Below are positions 32,712 through 35,845 of a stretch of 35,845 nucleotides of DNA, one piece after another. The translations under genes were made by a program, and so were the position numbers. Source of the stretch: Sphaeroforma arctica JP610 (lineage: Eukaryota > Opisthokonta > Ichthyosporea > Ichthyophonida); the NCBI RefSeq assembly GCF_001186125.1, contig NW_014040285.1, positions 14,032 through 49,876 of the forward strand, in the 5' to 3' direction. The notes beneath the pieces are model-generated. The model was given only the letters and a program-made list of their open reading frames with translations. It had not been told where the DNA came from and did no database searches. Position 1 is the stretch's first letter; every line of letters starts with the position of its first letter.

Positions 32712-33338
32712 GTAAGTGCTTCAATTTTTTTTCTCGTATTTGATTCAGCACTGGATACACACCAATACCGACTGAGCTGATCTGTACAGTTATATTGTTG
32801 GCAAATAGTATTTTACACTTCGATTAAATTCCTAGTTGGAAATGCGAGTTTATATACTCGACACTGTATAGGATAGGAGTAGACTTATAAGCCGCCGTAT
32901 CGCTGTACGTTCCTCGAAACGGGCTGTGTAGTACCTGGGCACGGGATATAGAATTGTGTATTGCAAGAGGTCAGCTTAGATTCATACCCAGTATCCAGTA
33001 CATATCCCGTTTCCACAACTTTTGTTTATAGCAGTCATGTCGTAGCCCTAGAAGATAGGGCGTAAGATCTGGTGCTCAGTACCTAACACACACAATGACT
33101 ATTCTGTCTCGAATCCGCGAGGCTAAAAAATGACCGACATGTGTAGACCAGAGTATTTAGGCAGAGCGACCTCCATGCAAAATCCGATCTCATATGCCCC
33201 AGTAGTGCGTTGCACATAATTTAATACCAGACATGATAATCTCTCTTGACTGACTCAGAAATAGGTACTCAGATATTTCGCCCAATGGAAAAGTATCCAA
33301 AGCTCCATTTGCAAAATTCGATGCTATGGCGCACTCAC
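32712..33338. other. spacer, possible 3' end region of the ClC gene
   Basis: On the minus strand the frame of the last identified ClC exon stays open past its donor down to a stop at 33190. This stretch could thus be a 3' coding extension if that donor is not used. Otherwise nothing is recognised here. Confidence 0.3.
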
Positions 33339-35271
33339 CTCTGTTTAGGAGTGGAGTGTTATCTGCAGCATCCAGGTCGTCCGTAGATTGACCGAGACCA
33401 AGACCCATAGACTGCAGCAATAGTTGACTACCTGCGCCATCGCGTCCCATCGATCGAATACTACCCACATCACCTGGTAATTACAGCGTAGCGGTTTTAG
33501 AATCATTGAAAGATGTAGATATACAGTCAAGAAGCGAATTAGAATTGCCAGCTCTATACGAGAGAGACAACGATATAGCAGCGGTCACAGGCCTAGCGTC
33601 ACTGCGATCAGCTCACGCTATACATAAGATAATAATTTACCCCGAATTGAAATTAATAATATTATTCCTATACATTATTATGCACATGTAGTGTGTTCAT
33701 GAGACACTTTTGTATTGACAGGCAATTGCACATTCGAGACGCCCGTGCGACCGACTGCTAGCGATACAAGGTCACAGAACGGTTAATATAGCTAGTTTTT
33801 GATAGATACCCAACAAATATCAAGATAGGCACCGAAAACAGAATTGCTATAAAAAAATTTATGTGCGAGCTCGTCGTACTAAATACTTAATGTGCATCTA
33901 ATACTACCTTCTGCGATGAGGAAGTCTTTGACACTGCGCATGTCTGCAGGGATACCAACTTCACCCTCTTGCTGATCCATGCCCATACGTTTGCCACGGG
34001 TTTCCAAGTCCCCTTCACTATGAAGATACTCCTGAATTATAGAGAATACAAAGGGTGTAACGTGTCAAGACTATCTGATTCGACATATGTTGCCTTTTCA
34101 GATGGATTCAGCTTCGTCTGTCGGGAATCACATAAACATCCACTGGCTTGTAAAAGGAGATATGGTATGTTGTGAATTTGCGCGCGGTACGAACAAGCAC
34201 CTTACATGTGCACATGTGAAACGAGTAAGCCTATCTACAAGGGCGACAAAAGTCAACTGATTCAGCTGTAAGTTTCCAGAAGCGAAATTGACGCACTCAC
34301 TATAGCTACCTCAGTGATAGTATATTTACACCCACAAAACAAACACACATACCATCAAAGAACATGCGTATGCACACTCTTCTCCCTACAAAGTGTGTCA
34401 CATTATGCCTAAATGCGCCTGAATAGAACAGGACCCGTGATTTTACGCACCTACGTAATAGACCACTCATTTCCACCGTTTCCGTACACGTGAACAACCA
34501 CTTACCAAGTGCGTGAGATCTTTCCTCGTCACAATACCCAGCAGATTGTTATCTCTGTCGGTCACCGGCAGCTGTCGCAAGCCCATAGTTCTGAATAAAT
34601 TAAACACACGCGGCAGAGGCGCAATGTGCAACACCGTGTATGGACACGGGTGCATATAAGGGGTCAGATCCATGAACAACTGGCCGTCGTCAATGGGGAG
34701 TTCAATCTGGTCCAGTTTTGGATATCTCGGGTAATCGGCGATGAATGTCTGCGAGCAAAGGAGTACATCGAAATGTGAGATGAGGAGCTATTCTAATAAA
34801 AGAGACTTATTTAGATATGTAACATGCTGAACTCGAATTTTACTCTGTGTACGGTGTGAGGTAGTACGCCTTGTGGGGTGTCTAATAGCTGTACTCACAT
34901 GCTCATCATAAATAATAATCAACTTCACATGAAATTCGAACAAGGTAGTGCAAAAGCTACGATAGTATGATGACTTCGCACAGCTAAGCCCACACTCCAA
35001 CAACAACAACAACAACAACCCCCCTACCAAAACTTAAATAAAACCCGATCTAATGAGGGCACATCAACCATTGCAAACACACCTCGTAGCTTATAATGGG
35101 AGCATCAACCGAGCCTTCTCCAACCCCTCCGCCCACGAGTTTTCCGTAGGCTTTGTGCTTGAGCAGCACCACAAGCTGTGAACGCAGGATGATTCCTACC
35201 AGCTTATGCTTCACAACACCCTCGTTGTCGATTCTAGGCACCACCACCGGGTAAGCCGCATGCGCGGTGGT
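33339..35271 (-). CDS. CLCN7: ClC-7-type chloride/proton exchanger, 3' part with CBS domains (four exons seen)
   Basis: Four minus-strand exons join in phase: 35271-35083, 34748-34506, 34031-33908 and 33473-33339, with clean AG acceptors and GTGTGT, GTAAGT, GTAGTA and GTGAGT donors. Exon 1 here ends the first CBS domain (VVPRIDNEGVVKHKLVGIIL). Exon 2 carries the second CBS domain, with DLTPYMHPCPYTV, LPRVFNLFRTMGLRQLPVTD and LLGIVTRKDL, closely matching animal ClC-7. Exons 3 and 4 encode a hydrophilic C-terminal tail ending ...DDLDAADNTPLLNR. The TPLL resembles the acidic dileucine sorting signal that animal ClC-7 has at its N-terminus. ClC-7 exchanges chloride for protons in lysosome membranes, and its CBS pair regulates gating. 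The membrane domain must lie beyond the right edge. After exon 4 the gene either splices on (phase 1) or reads to a stop at 33190. Confidence 0.85.
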
Positions 35272-35792
35272 CTGTAAATAGATTGGTGAGACGGATGAAC
35301 GATTGCAGATGAGTGAAGGTACTGCACTATTTGAGTGGCATATATGGTGGGTGGTCAAATGAAGGACAAGCACATTGGACGGATGCGAGCAAGTACGGGT
35401 ACTCCATCGATAGCAGCATGCGAATTTGTCTGGGAAGCTTTCATATTGAACAAGTACAAACGCGATAGGATACTATAATGTGCGTGGATGTCCGGCAGTA
35501 TGGTGGACTATACAGATCAGACGAAAGAAGGCTAGTACAGTACTATAATGTTTCATTTGGTAAATTTACCGCGATACGTTCTACATATACAATCTACAAT
35601 AGAGTCCATCGTACTGTCGTTCCAGCGGTATGTATTTTGTTTATATATACTTGTCGATATAAGTTCTCGCACACAAGTTATATTGCAAGCCCACGCGATA
35701 CATATGGACAATACAGTGAAATTGAATACGTCATTACATTTTGAAAAATGGTACCGATCACATATATAATGTTGGCTGATTGTAAAACGATT

Positions 35793-35801
<9 letters not shown>
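35272..35801. other. probable ClC intron, no exon recognised
   Basis: The sequence upstream of the first ClC exon on the minus strand begins with a good acceptor (ctcaccaatctatttacag) and contains no recognisable ClC membrane segment up to the microsatellite. The intron is therefore at least about 530 bp. Confidence 0.5.

Positions 35802-35845
<44 letters not shown>
35802..35845. repeat. CA microsatellite at the right edge
   Basis: Uninterrupted (AC)n preceded by a short TA run. It is probably where the contig stopped. Confidence 0.97.

Noticed and set aside
33506-33691. Plus-strand frame with SRSELELPALYERDNDIAAV
   Set aside because: It lies inside a well-supported minus-strand intron of the ClC gene and has no donor at its end.
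34306-34497. Minus-strand open frame rich in Cys and Val
   Set aside because: It is intron sequence of the ClC gene, between the exons at 34506 and 34031.

Overview
This is nuclear DNA of a eukaryote. It has short exons joined by GT-AG introns with strong GTAAGT or GTATGT donors. It carries a tRNA-Val gene with a Pol III T-run terminator, intron-bearing tRNA-His genes, a ClC-7-type chloride transporter gene, a LINE, a decayed Ty3/gypsy element and a long satellite array. The mix (intron-rich, repeat-rich, a possible Dad2-like DASH subunit, a ClC-7 homologue) would fit a unicellular relative of animals and fungi, such as an ichthyosporean, but that placement is a guess. Both ends of the window are GT/CA microsatellites, so it is probably one whole contig that stopped at simple repeats. 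A run of 97 Ns marks a gap near 19.4-19.5 kb.

Left part (1-6.8 kb): a GT-rich microsatellite lies in an intron of a minus-strand gene whose first exon (389-608) encodes a small coiled-coil protein resembling DASH subunit Dad2. A 640-bp divergent promoter separates it from a plus-strand two-exon gene for a small membrane protein (1248-2457), followed by an AATAAA signal. Next come a broken region with resemblance to archaeo-eukaryotic primases (2634-3758), an HTH protein (4457-4858), a minus-strand last exon with a membrane helix (5012-5172) and a clean tRNA-Val(AAC) gene (6737-6810).

Middle part (6.8-24 kb): 6.8-9.6 kb shows no convincing gene. From 9.6 to 12.6 kb is a compositionally distinct, hairpin-rich island with a 38-bp repeat whose stems show compensatory changes, and a 78-bp duplicated block. 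An ambiguous stretch (12.6-14.2 kb) is followed by a fossil Ty3/gypsy retrotransposon on the minus strand (about 14.2-19.4 kb). A LINE on the minus strand (about 19.74-23.93 kb, with ORF1-like region, AP endonuclease, RT and C-terminal zinc motif) sits exactly between two same-orientation intron-containing tRNA-His genes.

Right part (24-35.8 kb): a 432-bp tandem duplication carries two tRNA-His remnants. A roughly 3-kb satellite array (26.5-29.5 kb) has conserved hairpins. About 4 kb of mostly unassigned sequence with a few weak exon candidates follows. The window ends with the 3' part of a ClC-7-type gene on the minus strand (four exons, 35271 down to 33339). Its exons join in phase, and they are the best supported protein-coding features here.
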